A DNA stretch of 64,000 nucleotides from Ursus arctos (taxonomy: Eukaryota; Chordata; Mammalia; Carnivora; Ursidae), in the NCBI RefSeq assembly GCF_023065955.2, contig NW_026622997.1, positions 18,580,001 to 18,644,000 of the forward strand. Reading direction: 5' to 3'. Positions 35,489 to 46,813 of this stretch are shown piece after piece (position 1 is the stretch's first letter; every line of letters begins with the position of its first letter). The position numbers and the translations under genes are program-made. The notes beneath the pieces are model-generated. The model saw only the letters and a list, made by a program, of their open reading frames with translations, had not been told where the DNA came from and searched no databases.

Positions 35489-35691
35489 TTTTAAGATTTT
35501 ATTTATTTATTTGAGAGAGAGAGAGAAAGAGAAAGAGAGAGCACATGAGCATGGAGGAGGGGCAGTGGGAGAGGGAGAAGCAGACTCCCCGCTGAGCAGG
35601 GAGCCCGATGCAGGGCTCGATCCCAGGATCCTGAGATCATGACCTGAGCCAAAGGCAGGTGCTCAACCAACTGAGCCACCCAGGCGCCCCC
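35489..35691 (-). mobile_element. CAN-SINE (SINEC), antisense
   Basis: Complete antisense copy with a perfect 14-bp target-site duplication GCCCTTGAATTTTT at 35475-35488 and 35692-35705. Confidence 0.97.
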
Positions 35692-35904
35692 GCCCTTGAA
35701 TTTTTAAAGAAAGCCTAATGGAAGAACTTTAGACCGGAGGGCATGTAGCGGGAGACAATTTCAGAAGACAGGCTTTTCCCTCTTTCGCGAGTATACAAAG
35801 CCAGTCATATTATAATAACACAAATCATGCAGAAGCACAGCGCTTACCGTGAAATGGGCCGTACCCTAGGGAGTTCGTGTTTGCGCGTACGAACCCAATC
35901 GAGT

Positions 35905-36085
35905 CATCATCACCAACGTATGAGGTAGCTAGACCTCTCTCTCCATTACACACATTAGAAATTCAGGCCCAGAAAGCTTTTAAAAAACTTTCCCCAGGTT
36001 TCACAGCTTATAACTGGCAAAGCTAGGACGTAAACCTAGCCACTCTGGCTCCAAAATCCGGGATCTTAAACAACATACTGCCCCT
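35905..36085 (-). mobile_element. MIR element, antisense
   Basis: Antisense order: AAATTCAGGCCCAGAAAGC, TTTCACAGCTTATAACTGGC, AAAGCTAGGACGTAAACC and CACTCTGGCTCCAAAATCC. Confidence 0.65.
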
Positions 36086-36169
36086 GGATACCATAATTTT
36101 TGTAGTTGGTGGACCCGCATCGTACTTCTTATTAATTTATTCTAGAAACACACCTGTTTATAGAGTGCC

Positions 36170-36640
36170 TGTTTGCAGCCGCGTTCGGCCTCAGATGCAG
36201 AGAAGTGCATTATTGCTACAAACACTCTCAAAGCCTCTGCCACGCTCTTATGCAACCTTACACCCCTGTCTGCAGCTCACACACACCGGCTGCTCACACA
36301 CCATCAGCCACAGGAGCCTACGGGCCGCTCGCACCACACTCCTCGGCTCTCCTGCCTCTAGGTGTTTACTGAAGCTGCGACTAACAAGCCCTTCCTCTCC
36401 TAAGACTCTGTGAACTCCTTCTTCTAAAAGCCTCAGGCCCCATCCTATCTTCTCCATAAAGCTTCCAGAGCCCCCGAATGAAATCTCTCTCTCCTTTCCT
36501 TGTATTTAAGCAGACTCTCTCTGGGCTTCTCCTCTGGCAGCTCGCACGGATGGGGAGCTTCTTAAGAAAACCTAAAGTACATCTTTTCATTTTCTATCTC
36601 CCCAGAACTAATCATTAATACAGCGTTTATAGACTCTGTT
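36170..36640 (+). mobile_element. L2 fragment
   Basis: Pyrimidine-rich LINE-2-like text: CTATCTTCTCCATAAAGCTT, then a CTCTGGCAGCTCGCACGG region and GGGGAGCTTCTTAAG. The 5' part (before 36390) is less certain. Confidence 0.5.
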
Positions 36641-36759
36641 TATTATTATATTCATATATGCATATATTGTATTCATGCATATGTAAAATATAACAGTCGA
36701 ATATAACGAGGTCTCTAAAATTGTCTGTTGAAATGCATACACAGCAAATAGTGGATGCC

Positions 36760-37015
36760 AACTGTATCACTGAGGAAAGGCAGCTCCTGTTTTCTGGGAG
36801 CTTACGGTCTAATTGTAGAGATGCCAGCCAAGAGAACAACCACAAATGATGCTGATGGGCAGAGAGTGAAACGGGGTGGAAAGCGCAAGTGGTCATCCGA
36901 AGAACCGAAATGTAGTCCGGGGCCGCGACACCACCTATGTGAGCTGGGACAAGTAGCTTTTCTCTTCAGTAAAAGGAGGCTCGACAGTATTAACATTCCT
37001 TCAGTGAGTCCGTGA
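36760..37015 (+). mobile_element. MIR/MIR3-like fragment
   Basis: GGGAGCTTACGGTCTAATTG is a MIR3/L2-style phrase. GTGAGCTGGGACAAGTAGC followed by CTCTTCAGTAAAAGGAGGC is a MIR core. Confidence 0.45.
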
Positions 37016-37019
37016 GAAG

Positions 37020-37840
37020 ACTGGTGATCGCCAAGAATGCTCTCTGAAGGACTGCATCCTGCCAAGGAGAAGGGACACAGCAGAACTCGTGGAATGAGAG
37101 GGCCTCTCTCTGTACCATCAAGAAGCAATCAACCACAATAAATACCAAAATCAATAAAATTCAGAAGAGGACTCTTGGGAAAGCATCAAAGTTACACGGA
37201 GTGTGGTCATGACAGATCAAGTCAAGAGAGGAAGGTCTGAATGGAGCCCAGAAGGGGAGCTGGGAAGGAAGGGATGGTTAGGGCTTACCCAACCATGAAT
37301 CTGGCCACAGCCACACCGTCATTACAATGACACGCTCCAGCACTGCGGGGAGAGAGCCAGGCCTGCCCCTCACTTAGACCGAAATCTCCCAGAGCCAGCC
37401 AACAATTTTCTCTGTGATTCCCTGAATACTGAGCAACCTTCTAATGACTAGTTTTGCTCTCCAGCTTCTGGTGTAATGACACAGAGGAAATCTTCCTCCT
37501 TTAGCAGCCGGAATGAGACTTCCTCCCGGGGACAGTCCTAGACTTACCAGGAAGAAACCCATTGATTAACCACATGGGCTGAGGGATAAAATCCCAAGCA
37601 ATAAATAATAATGCTGATCCCCTTCTATGGAGCCTAGGTCCTGACCCCTTAGGGGCCTTTATTTTGCGAGCCTTACGATGAGTTTAGGTCTATAAACTTG
37701 ACGATGACTTTGGTCACAATCGAATCGCTCCATATGATGAAAACGGGAAGAATTTGCAAATTACAGGAAAACCAGGGTGGGAGGGTGGGGAGGGTGGCCG
37801 GAGATGTCAGGCACTGGGTTGGGTAAAGAGACTTCGGGGA
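37020..37840. other. Unannotated unique sequence
   Basis: No gene or repeat can be supported in about 0.8 kb. Confidence 0.4.
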
Positions 37841-37966
37841 GGGGCGCCTGGCTGGCTCAGTCGGTACAGCGTGCCACACTTGATCTTGGGGTTGTGCGTG
37901 AGCCCCACATTTGGGTATAGAGATTACTTTTAAAAAATTAAAAGTCTTTTAAAAAAGAGAGAGAGA
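37841..37966 (+). mobile_element. Short tRNA-derived SINE
   Basis: Compact SINE with CTTGATCTTGGGGTTGTG and a tail ending in (GA)n. Imperfect target-site duplications AGAGACTTCGGGGA (37827-37840) and AGAGTCTTCGGAGAG (37967-37981). Confidence 0.88.
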
Positions 37967-37981
37967 GAGAGTCTTCGGAGA

Positions 37982-38548
37982 GAACAGACTATCTAATGGG
38001 CATTTTAAGCTGTTGGCAGGGAAGTACGCGGTGAGCCTCCTCACCTCCCATTCAAGAATGGTGTTGCTGCTGTTTTGAAGAACGCTGAGAAGGTTCTTCA
38101 ACAGAGATGCCACGTGGAGCCCGACCAATCAGAGCAGCAGGGCCCCAGTGGCCTGTTTCACCAGGAGGAGGCAGAGGCAGGAAGCCCTGGGTGGCCTCTG
38201 TAAGTGTGGGCTCATCGTAATAGCACCCCCGCTTTCTGGGACGTAAGCCACCTTGCTGGGCGTTCGATGAGATTGCATCGGCCCCTCAGGGAATGGTCAC
38301 CTCTGGTGAAATCATGACACAAAGTTTCTGAACTCACCCAGCTGGGGAACAGGGACAGTCAATGGCTTTACCATCCTCCGTGCCATGCAGCATGACTCAC
38401 TATCACCTGAAAGACTCCAGCGACCTACAGACTTGTCCACGATGCCATACTCAGCCCTCCTCAGTTGCCACCTCAGTAAACCGAACCACAGGCTGCTGGG
38501 AGATTGGGACGGACCTCCATGACACCCAATTCCAAGCTTCTGTGTTCC
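37982..38548. other. Unannotated unique sequence
   Basis: Nothing recognised. Confidence 0.35.
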
Positions 38549-38742
38549 AGGGCGCCTGGTGGCTCAGTTGGTTAAGCGTCCGACTCTTGATTTTGGCTTA
38601 GGTCATTTTCTCAGGGTCGTGGGATCCAGCCCCATCCATGTTGGGCTCCGCACTGGGTGTGGAACCTGCTTGGGATTCTCCCTCTGCCTCTCCCCACCTG
38701 CTCTCTCCCTCTCTCTCTCTCAAAAAAAAAAGAAAAAAAACC
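38549..38742 (+). mobile_element. CAN-SINE (SINEC), older subtype
   Basis: The head variant GTCCGACTCTTGATTTTGGC and right part TGGGATTCTCCCTCTGCC mark the older subfamily with an A-only tail. Confidence 0.9.
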
Positions 38743-40054
38743 TTATTTCATCTTATTCAGAGCAAGCAACCTCCTGTGGCTTTCTAACGGGCACTAAACG
38801 GATTGGCTCAAGCATTGAACCACTGGCATAATGAGCAGCAAAAGGAGAGGGAGCATTCCAGAAAAAACGGGTGACTTGTCCCCAGAAGTCACCTCAGAAT
38901 CCAGGGGTCTGCTCTCTTATTCTGCACATAGACGAGAACGTCAAAGAAAGGCAGGCAGAGGAAGAGATGTGAGCTGGAAAACTCCCACATGCACACAGCC
39001 ACATCCCGTCCTGCCTCAATCACAACTTACTTTAAGAGGTTCAACAACATGGCACCCAGGAGGGAGAGAAGGCCTAGAGAAGACCCGAGACCCTGGACGC
39101 CGCAGAAGATTTCCACATCTGGCTTTGTGTGTCCCTTTGGTGAGAGACAAGAGGGCACTGGCTCAGGCTGACGGCAGCAGCCACTGTGAAGAGAGGAGCC
39201 AAGTTCAAGGAAATGTGACGGGAAAGAGAATGGGAACACATCCATCAAGTAATCCCCAGTGAGGATCTGAGACTGCTTTCCTGACCAGGCGCACATCCCC
39301 TGCCCAAATGCCAGCAACTCGTCTTAAATGCAAGTCACAGTAATGTGGACCAGGTGTTTCAACGTCCTACCATGATGGCTGGCAAGACCATCAATGGAGA
39401 GTCATAATGGCGACAACATCTGAAGTACATCTGTGTTGAAACACAGAACAGGCAAGCTTTTCTTTCTTCTCCAAGTAGGTGTCTGTTCTGCATTTCCATG
39501 GTGATAGCATCACGGAGACTTGGGACCGCGAGTCTTTTTGGAACAGCTCCCCCAGCCTTGACAGTAACACTGGTGTTTTCTTTTTGCGGTTGTTGTTTGT
39601 TTTAAAGAAAAGGACACCCTGATGATGGGAGATGTTGCTTCAGCGAGGCAACTGGCATTTTCAGGGTCAGAGCTGTGGATGCCCAGGGGTGGTCCCCACA
39701 CAAACATAGGAGCTAGGAGCTTAGGAGGCCCCAAAAAATCATCTGTCCCTGGTCCATCCTCTTGGGCTGCCCCTGTCCATAAAGAGGGCCCCTTACAAAG
39801 GTCCTCAGGATCACAGGCAACATTTTTCAAAGTTAAGACCTCGGAATTGAAGACAGATCCATTCCCTTTTTGAGCAGTGTCTCCAATCAGCCGAGGTGAG
39901 GTTGTCCTAAGAATTCAGTGGCGATTCACAGCCATGCACGTAATTCAGCTAAGGTACTGCTGGGCCTCCCGGGGCCCCGAACTGGGAACTGGAAAGTAGA
40001 GCCACACTTTCTCAGCTGATCTCGGTCTCTTTCTAGTTCTCTGTCTTTCCAGTT
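38743..40054. other. Repeat-poor unique sequence
   Basis: No transposon is recognised. The 143-codon frame at 38831-39262 overlaps other frames and has no recognisable domain. Confidence 0.4.
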
Positions 40055-40071
40055 CTGCTCTCCTGTTTTCT

Positions 40072-40199
40072 TTCTTTTCTTCTTTCTCTTTTTAATTTAT
40101 GTATTTATTTAAGTAATCTCTACTCCCATCGTGGGGCTCCAACTCACACCGGAGATCAAGAGTCGTGTGCTCTTCCAACTGAGCCAGCCAGGCATGCCC
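40072..40199 (-). mobile_element. Short tRNA-derived SINE, antisense
   Basis: It reads GGAGATCAAGAGTCGTGTGC then AACTGAGCCAGCCAGGC. A perfect 17-bp target-site duplication CTGCTCTCCTGTTTTCT is at 40055-40071 and 40200-40216. Confidence 0.95.
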
Positions 40200-40216
40200 C
40201 TGCTCTCCTGTTTTCT

Positions 40217-40454
40217 CTCTCAACAACTCTTCTCCACTTGCTCATCATGGTTCTAATCCAGAATGCTGACCCCAGCCTGCGTCTCTACAACCTCCCAGGT
40301 CTTGGGCCCACGGCCAACTGGAACAGCCCAGCACCAAGTTCCAGGAAATGACCTGACTATGGCTTAGTTCATTTGTTTGGACCAAACTATACAAGTCACA
40401 GGTGGTGGGCCGGGTCCTCTGGTCAGGTGTCTTCACTGGATGCAATTCACCAAG
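40217..40454. other. Unannotated unique sequence
   Basis: No feature seen between the SINE and the minisatellite. Confidence 0.35.
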
Positions 40455-40637
40455 GCCTCCTACACCCCCACGGTCCCAGGTAGGGAGGGCCTCCCGCACC
40501 CCCGTGGTCCCAGGTAGGGAGGGCCTCCCGCACCCCCGCGGTCCCAGGTAGGGAGGGCCTCCCGCACCCCCGCGGTCCCAGGTAGGGAGGGCCTCCCGCA
40601 CCCCCGCGGTCCCAGGTAGGGAGGGCCTCCTAGGAGG
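40455..40637. repeat. 34-bp GC-rich minisatellite, about 5.4 copies
   Basis: Five head-to-tail 34-bp units start at 40455, 40489, 40523, 40557 and 40591, with a partial unit to 40637. Units 3-5 look identical; units 1 and 2 differ by a few transitions, so the array probably grew from its right side. Each unit contains CCGCACCCCCGCGGTCCC with several CpG. The minus-strand open frames across it (118 and 66 codons) only reflect the repeat. Confidence 0.97.
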
Positions 40638-40762
40638 AGGAAAGCAATTACACTGAGCAAGCCCCTTGTTTTTATTTACTTCCCCACTTCCTTATGTATA
40701 AAATCAGGGTGATGATACCTTGTCATTAGTTCCCAGCCCCACTGGAAGGACCACAGGACATA

Positions 40763-40780
40763 GGGTTGGGTTGGGTTGGG
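40763..40780 (+). promoter_or_regulatory. G-quadruplex motif (GGGTT)n
   Basis: Four GGG runs are separated by exactly two T each (GGGTTGGGTTGGGTTGGG). Short equal loops predict a stable quadruplex on the plus strand. The unit is GGGTT, not TTAGGG, so it is not an interstitial telomere. Confidence 0.85.
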
Positions 40781-40789
40781 TTTTTGAAG

Positions 40790-41343
40790 GAGAGCCTTCG
40801 TCATTTCAAGGCCCAGGACACAAACCTGAGACCCAGAGCCCAAGCTCACCTGGCAAAGAGCAGGGACACTTTCAGCAAGAGGAGGAATCTCCCATTTCCT
40901 GAGTGTGCCCACAAAGCAGAGACCACTTCTGGGTAGAAGGCCAAACTGCTATAGGGAACTGAAAAGCCTCGAGCGTCCCACAGCCCAGAGAGGCACAGAG
41001 AAGCCTTTCTCAGTAGGGGTGCTACTGGCACGGGTGGGGGTGGGGGGGCAGACCAACCCATTGTGGGATGGGACTGCGCCTGTGGTGTTCGCTGTTCCAG
41101 CCTCAGCGTCGGGCATTCCCGAGGTGCCCCAGACGCTGTGACTACGACAACAACAGTAATGACCACATATCAGAACCATCCTCCACATACGGCTAAATGC
41201 CCTCTCGGGGACGACCACCCCTGGGAGAAAGCTGGGACCAGATGCCACCAGAGCAAGCTCTGGGGACAGCTGTGCTCTGAGGGAAAAAAGAAAAGGAATA
41301 GCGTAAGTATGCCTGAAAGAATTTAGGTCTGACCTAGCAGAAA
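40790..41343. other. Unique sequence with G-rich run
   Basis: A second G-run cluster is at 41032-41049 (GGGTGGGGGTGGGGGGG). No gene or repeat is recognised. Confidence 0.4.
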
Positions 41344-41354
41344 CCTTTTGGGAG

Positions 41355-41566
41355 GGACGCCTGGGTGGCTCAGTCGGTTAAGCGTCTGCCTTTGGCTCAG
41401 GTCATGATCCCAGGATCCTGCGATCAAGTCCGGTGTCAGGCTCCTTGCTCAGCAAGGAGTCTGCTTGTCCCTCTGCCTGCTGTTCCCCCTGCTTGTGCCC
41501 TCTCTCTCTCTCTCTGACAAATAAATAAAATTAAAAAAAAAAAAAAAAAGGAAAGAAAGAAAGACA
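41355..41566 (+). mobile_element. CAN-SINE (SINEC), full length
   Basis: Target-site duplication CTTTTGGGAG is at 41345-41354 and 41567-41576. A long A-rich and GAAA-like tail is present. Confidence 0.94.
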
Positions 41567-41576
41567 CTTTTGGGAG

Positions 41577-43004
41577 TCATTGTAAAACAGCATAACAAAT
41601 TGCCAGAGAATGGCTATAGACTTTTTAGAGTTCTGAGTGCGGGTGTGTGCGTGAGTGTCCGGAATAAAGAAGATAACCATCTTCTTGAAACAGTGAAGTC
41701 CATCCCCACACAGACGTAAGAGAAAAGTTGAATTGACTGCTTGGGCTTTCAGACGGTACCTGGAAAAGCAGTGGTGAGGAGTCTAAGGGACTAGAATTAA
41801 TGTCCCATATTCTGTTAAAAGACACGTAGTAATATCACTCCTGACAGACACAATTACACCCTCTAATGAGGCACTGTCACCTGTTAATAGTAGTTATGGC
41901 CATTTTCAAATAATTAACAGTAATACAGAGACAATACATCACGACAGCATGCAAATACGTGGCTACCGTGTGCGCGGGCAGGTAAGGTCGCTCACATCTT
42001 GCTGATAGGGACCTCACGCGCAGAGCCAGCTTCGCCCACAACGCTCCTCAGCCTTCCGTTGCTTTCCTTCCATGGATGCCAAGCCACAATTCCCCCTTCC
42101 ATGAGAACAACCGGTAGCCTTCTAAATTTCCCCAGAAACCCGATCAGTCGGACTTTCCACAGCCACGACGAGGAATTAATACAGGAACCAAATAGGTCTT
42201 GCTTTGTCGGCTTCCCCACTCCACCCTGACCGGCCACTAATCAACTCCTCGTGTTTGAAAATAAAATTTGATTTTATCAGGAAAGAGAAGCTGCCCAGGG
42301 CTCCGTGGCCACTCAGAACAGAAACGCCAGGGCCTGCCTCATTTTTCCAGAGTCTGGTTCTAGTGTGTACTTTTTTCTCCTTATTCCCGGTCCCCGGAAA
42401 TGTGGGCGGTAGCCTTAAGTGCCTGGGTGCTGGCCAGCTGGGTTTTCTTCCTGATTCCTTCATGGCCAGTTTGTGCTTTGGGGTAAGCGTTTCACTTTCC
42501 CAAGGATTCCACGAGGCAGGAAAGCGGGCACGACAAAAACCTTCCTCATCTACTTTGTGAGGGGTGAGGGGAAGGTCAATGGGCCTCTGGATGAGAATAT
42601 GAAACCGTGCCCCTGGGGCCACCCCGGAGGTGAGGCTGCTTCCCGGGTTTGATCCCGGGTGTGAGGAAGTTGGGATCTTTGGGGCAATACGGTGACGCTA
42701 ACTGAAATCCTCCCATGCTCACCGAGGGCTGACCGCACGCGCTGGGTCAGGGCTGGGGGAACACAGCAGTGATGGCGTACGCACTGAGGACCAGCACACG
42801 CCACCCCACAGTGTGCCAAAATCTCTCTCTCTTTGGCATACGGATTATTTTGACTTAAAGGTCTTTGAGAACTAACAGCTTGGGGAAAGTTCTAAAACCA
42901 GGGCACAGTTTTCCATTTGTAAAGGAAGTTCACATTCATGAAGGAAAGGAAGGAGGATTGGACAAGTCCTCATCAGTGGTGCAAGAAGGCAAGGAGTTAA
43001 CTCT
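41577..43004. other. Repeat-poor unique sequence
   Basis: About 1.4 kb with no recognised transposon. The 148-codon minus-strand frame (42176-42622) overlaps a plus-strand frame of similar size (42204-42560) and neither has a recognisable domain. Confidence 0.4.
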
Positions 43005-43112
43005 TCACAACCTGGCGAAGTCGGTGGCACATGTGACGCTTGATCCCAGGGTTGTGAGTTCAAGCTCCCCTTTGGGCCTAGAGCTGACTTTAAAAAATAA
43101 ATAAGATAAATA
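43005..43112 (+). mobile_element. Short tRNA-derived SINE, decayed
   Basis: ACTCTTCACAACCTGGCG then GATCCCAGGGTTGTGAGTTC and GGGCCTAGAGCTGACTTT fit the compact SINE. The head is damaged and no target-site duplication is clear. Confidence 0.65.
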
Positions 43113-43410
43113 AATGTTACAACAAACCTTACTAAACAACCTTTGTTTACCCATACTTTTCCTGGGCACCTTCCCGTAACTTGACTCTCCCACGCAAAAG
43201 CCCCAAACCACCATCTTTATCTTAGCCCCGGATGGTACAGGAACCCATGTTCTCCTCACCCCTTGGGGTACCTCATCTCCGGCTGCCCCCATGTGTACAC
43301 ACGGCATACACACGTTCATAAACTTCTGTTTTTCTCTTGTGAATCTGTCTTTGGCCCCAGCTGGAGAATTTCTAGAAACTTCTAACCTGAAGCACTCCAC
43401 CTGATGCGGT
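43113..43410 (+). mobile_element. LTR-like repeat, family A copy 3 (3' part)
   Basis: Shared blocks are CCTTACTAAACAACC, GGGCACCTTCCCGTAACTTG, AAAGCCCCAAACCACC and CTCTTGTGAATCTGTCTTTG. Only the 3' portion of the family is present. Confidence 0.5.
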
Positions 43411-43899
43411 TTGGGGTGTTTAGTCTGATCATTCAAGGAATCCCAGAAAATCTTAACACTTGCCACCACGGGGATATGAGTCCTTCTGAGTCATTTATCT
43501 GGATGCACACTGCTGGGACGAGAAAAAGAATGCGGATTTCTCATTTTAGAGATAATGAAACTGAAGCCCAGATTAGTGAAGACTCTCATTCCTCTCCTAC
43601 GAAAGCTTTCTACTAAAAATTACCTCCTTTATAAATCCTCAAATGAATACGTGATATTAGAATGCTGAACGATACCACAAGACAGATGAGCGTTGATTTA
43701 AATGCCGTGATCTGACAGATCCGGCCATCAGTCATAACCGGACGTCTCAGGAGAGCCATCCTTTAGACATGGACTTGGGGATAGCACGGGCAGAATTTAC
43801 AGCTGAACCAACTCTGCACTGGAACTGTCCTTCCCCAGGTGGCTAGGGTGCCAGGGCTCCAATTGGAGCCCACAATAGTATTTCCAGTATCGCCCCGAG
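43411..43899. other. Unannotated unique sequence
   Basis: No feature could be supported. Confidence 0.35.
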
Positions 43900-44045
43900 A
43901 GTTTGCTGAGCCCACCCCAGCGTTTCTAACAGAGTAGGTCTGAGTGGGAAGTGAGAAATTGTCCTTCTAACAACAGTTCATGCTATGTTAATGCTGAGGC
44001 CACAGGTTATAGGGGAGACGGTGCTGTACTTTGAGAAGTTGGTGC
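43900..44045 (+). mobile_element. MER5A-like hAT MITE, partial
   Basis: TTTGCTGAGCCCACCCCAG, GAGTAGGTCTGAGTGGGAAG and CTGTACTTTGAGAAGTTGG match the 3' half of MER5A. Confidence 0.6.
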
Positions 44046-44067
44046 TGAAACAAAGATGCCCCCTACA

Positions 44068-44160
44068 TATTTATTTAATTTATATATATATATTTAATTT
44101 ATTTAATTTATACAATTATATATTTATATATATATATTTTATTTAATTTACACAAATTTT
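44068..44160. repeat. AT-rich low-complexity tract
   Basis: Alternating TATATA and TTTAATTT blocks, nearly free of G and C. Confidence 0.9.
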
Positions 44161-44180
44161 AAGAAAACTGGTAATTACTT

Positions 44181-44378
44181 CCTTTTTTTTTTTAAGCTTT
44201 TATTTATTTTGTTTGCCAGAGAGAGAGAGCAAGCACCAGCAGGGGGAACGGCAGGCAGAGGGAGAAACCGGCTCCCTGCTGAGCAAGGAGCCCCATGTGG
44301 GACTCCATCCCAGGACTGTGGGATCATGACCTGAGCTGAAGGCAGATGCTTAACCAACTGAGCCACCCAGGCATCCCC
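44181..44378 (-). mobile_element. CAN-SINE (SINEC), antisense
   Basis: The plus strand runs from a T-run to ACTGAGCCACCCAGGCATCC. Imperfect target-site duplications GGTAATTACTT (44170-44180) and AGTAATGTACTT (44379-44390). Confidence 0.9.
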
Positions 44379-44409
44379 AGTAATGTACTTTCATAAGCCT
44401 TCTGAATGG

Positions 44410-44784
44410 TGCTATGGGCTGAATTGTACCCCACCCCCCAAATTTATACGTTGAAGTTTTAATCCCCAGTCCCTTAGAATGTGACCCTATTTGGAGATAA
44501 GATTTTTAAAGAGGTGATTAAATTAAAATGAGGTCTTTTGGGTATGACTGGTGTCCTTATAAGAGAAGGAAGTTAAGACACAGATACACACAGAAGAAAG
44601 ACCACATGAAGACACAGGGAGAAGATATCCGTCTACAAGCCAAGGAGAGCAGGCAGAAGAAACCAACCCTACTAACACCTTGCTCTCAGCCTCCTGGTTT
44701 CCGGGATTGTGAGAGATAACTTTGTGTTGTGAGAGCCAGTCAGGCTGTGTATTTGGTTATGGCAGCCCCAGCCAACTAATACAT
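44410..44784 (+). mobile_element. MaLR-type LTR (MLT1/MST-like)
   Basis: It starts TGCTATGGGCTGAATTGTAC and runs through TGGTGTCCTTATAAGAGAAG and GACACAGGGAGAAGATAT. The end reads TGGTTATGGCAGCCCC then CCAACTAATACA. This is the whole order of an ERVL-MaLR LTR. No internal sequence is next to it, so it is a solo LTR. Confidence 0.8.
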
Positions 44785-45370
44785 GTGGAGGGTAGGACGG
44801 CACGAAGGATTATACTAGGAACCAAGGGCTCTGCCTTCTAGCATCAGTGCTGCCTATGGGCGGACAAAATTCTTCCTCTAGAGTCGCCAGACCTCCCACC
44901 TCAACTAGTCAGCACTCTTCTGTCAAATGGGAGTAGCAACCTACCCTCTTTCCGCCACATAGGGTTTTTGCGAAGCTCACAACTGGGAACTTACGAAAAT
45001 GTTTTTTGAATTACAAAGTTCTCTGCCCTGGCTCTGAACAGTGAGAAATCCAAATCATCATCATAATCACCTGTCTGAGGACACTGGGAAGCTGTGGAAC
45101 TCTCCAGAAGTGCCAGGACCCAGACAGAATGGAAGCTCACTGAGGTGAGCTGGACCATTTGCTGGTTTTTTAAGCACTTTTGAGCTGGAGGCTGAGAATC
45201 CATGCAGAGGTTGTGACTGTAGAGAGGACTAGGGAACAGGAAAATAAATCAGTAGAAAACACCTACACTCAAGTTGAGGGAGCAAAATGGATGAAAAACA
45301 CAGAAGAAAGGAAGGATAAGAGACACATGGGACATATGTCCCATGAAAAGATTTAGCCATCCAAAAGTTA
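44785..45370. other. Unannotated unique sequence
   Basis: No gene or repeat recognised. Confidence 0.35.
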
Positions 45371-45386
45371 AGAGAGATGTAACTGG

Positions 45387-45590
45387 GGGCGCCTGGGTGG
45401 CACAGCGGTTAAGCGTCTGCCTTCGGCTCAGGGCGTGATCCCGGAGTCTTGGGATCGAGCCCCGCATCAGGCTCCTCCGCTATGAGCCTGCTTCTTCCTC
45501 TCCCACTCCCCCTGCTTATGTTCCCTCTCTCGCTGGCTGTCTCTATCTCTGTCAAATAAATAAATAAAATCTTTAAAAAAAAAGAGAGAG
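45387..45590 (+). mobile_element. CAN-SINE (SINEC), young type
   Basis: Near-consensus copy with a perfect 16-bp target-site duplication AGAGAGATGTAACTGG at 45371-45386 and 45591-45606. Low divergence and intact duplications suggest a recent insertion. Confidence 0.97.
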
Positions 45591-45715
45591 AGAGAGATGT
45601 AACTGGAGTCCCAGAAAGGAGGAGAATGGAGGCAGAAGCAATTGTTGAAGAATTCTCCAAAATTACCAATAGCCATCTAGGCACAGAATCTAAAAAGCAA
45701 CAAATAGAAATAGTA

Positions 45716-45821
45716 CTGGGGGTGCCTGACTGGCTTAGTTGGTGGACCGTGTGACTCTCGATCTTGGGGTTGTGAGTTTAAGCCCCACATTGGGTATAGA
45801 GATTACTTCAAAATAAATCTT
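45716..45821 (+). mobile_element. Short tRNA-derived SINE hosting a nested SINE
   Basis: Compact SINE with GATCTTGGGGTTGTGAG and GGGTATAGAGATTACTTC. Its A-rich tail is split by the SINE at 45822-46040, and it appears to resume as the A/T-rich stretch up to about 46072. Confidence 0.88.
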
Positions 45822-45969
45822 GGGGCACCTGGGTGGCTCAGTCGGCTACGCGTCTGCCTTCAGCTCAGGTCGTGATCTCAGGATCCTGGGATCCAGCCCC
45901 GTGTCGGGCTCTCTGCTCAGCGGAGTGTCTGCTTCTCCCTCTCCCTCTGCCCCTCCCCCCCCAACTTAT

Positions 45970-46000
<31 letters not shown>

Positions 46001-46040
46001 GTGTCTCTCTCAAATAAATAAATAAGATCTTTAAAAAAAA
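45822..46040 (+). mobile_element. CAN-SINE (SINEC), nested in a SINE tail
   Basis: Full copy with a long (CT)n run. Target-site duplication ACTTCAAAATAAAT (from 45805) and ACTTCAAAAAAATA (from 46041) comes from the host tail. Confidence 0.92.
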
Positions 46041-46089
46041 ACTTCAAAAAAATAAAATAAAATAAATAAAAAGTAGAAATGTTACAAAC

Positions 46090-46469
46090 CCCAACCAGAA
46101 TAAACACAAAGAAAATAGTGAAAAGCTGTTCGAGTATTAAGTAACGTTATGTCCTAACTACACATACAGACTGGTGAAAAAGGAAGTGTTGAGATTGTTT
46201 GTTGACTCCAAAGGGCCAAAAAGAGCCAGGAAGAGCGACAGCCCCCAACGAAAAAGGTAATATGCTAATACTGAGAAACGTGCTAATACTGCGTTAATCC
46301 TTGTAAATATTAATTCCCTTTTATTGATAAATAGTTGTAAATACTATTTTGTATTGCTAGCATGTTTGGAACAGTACCTAGCACACAGTAAGAGGTATAC
46401 AAGTCTTCTTTTAAAAATACATAGAATAAATAAATATTGAATGTAGAGGCATTTTTAGGCAACAGGCTT
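46090..46469. other. Unannotated AT-rich sequence
   Basis: No feature recognised. Confidence 0.35.
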
Positions 46470-46813
46470 GAACAATAGAAACTTGATGGAGCAAAAGGGC
46501 CCATAGGGACCACGGAGCTGAATGCAAACAACTCATTAAGGACCCACGTGTAAATAGCCACAAGCCCTAACTAACCAATGGGCTACTTACAACCAGCCCC
46601 AGGTACCAAAAAAGGGAAAATTCCATACTTCCCCTACACCCTCACTCTGCCCTGTGGCCTCTCACCACTGCCTCCTGGCAGACAGTCTCTCCTTTGCTGT
46701 CCTGCCCACCTCTCCCCTGCAGTGTGTTCAGTAAACGTCTATCTCTCTTGTTCTGCCCTGGGTGAATTCTTTCACTGTCCCTGCCACCGGCCACCCGATT
46801 GGAGCACCCCACA
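46470..46813 (+). mobile_element. Endogenous retrovirus LTR-like sequence with PBS-like start after it
   Basis: A U3-like part contains CTAACCAATGGGCTAC. A U5-like part has AGTAAACGTCTATCTC and GGTGAATTCTTTCACTG and ends CACCCCACA at 46813. It is followed directly by TTTGGTGGCTCCCC, the kind of junction seen between an LTR and the primer-binding region. Internal retroviral genes are not visible. Confidence 0.5.

Noticed and set aside
40455..40637. CRISPR-like array
   Set aside because: Units are contiguous with no spacers, and the genome is mammalian.
40245..40660. Periodic minus-strand proteins
   Set aside because: They are the translation of the 34-bp minisatellite, which changes frame every unit.
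40763..40780. Interstitial telomere
   Set aside because: The unit is GGGTT, not TTAGGG, and there are only four units.
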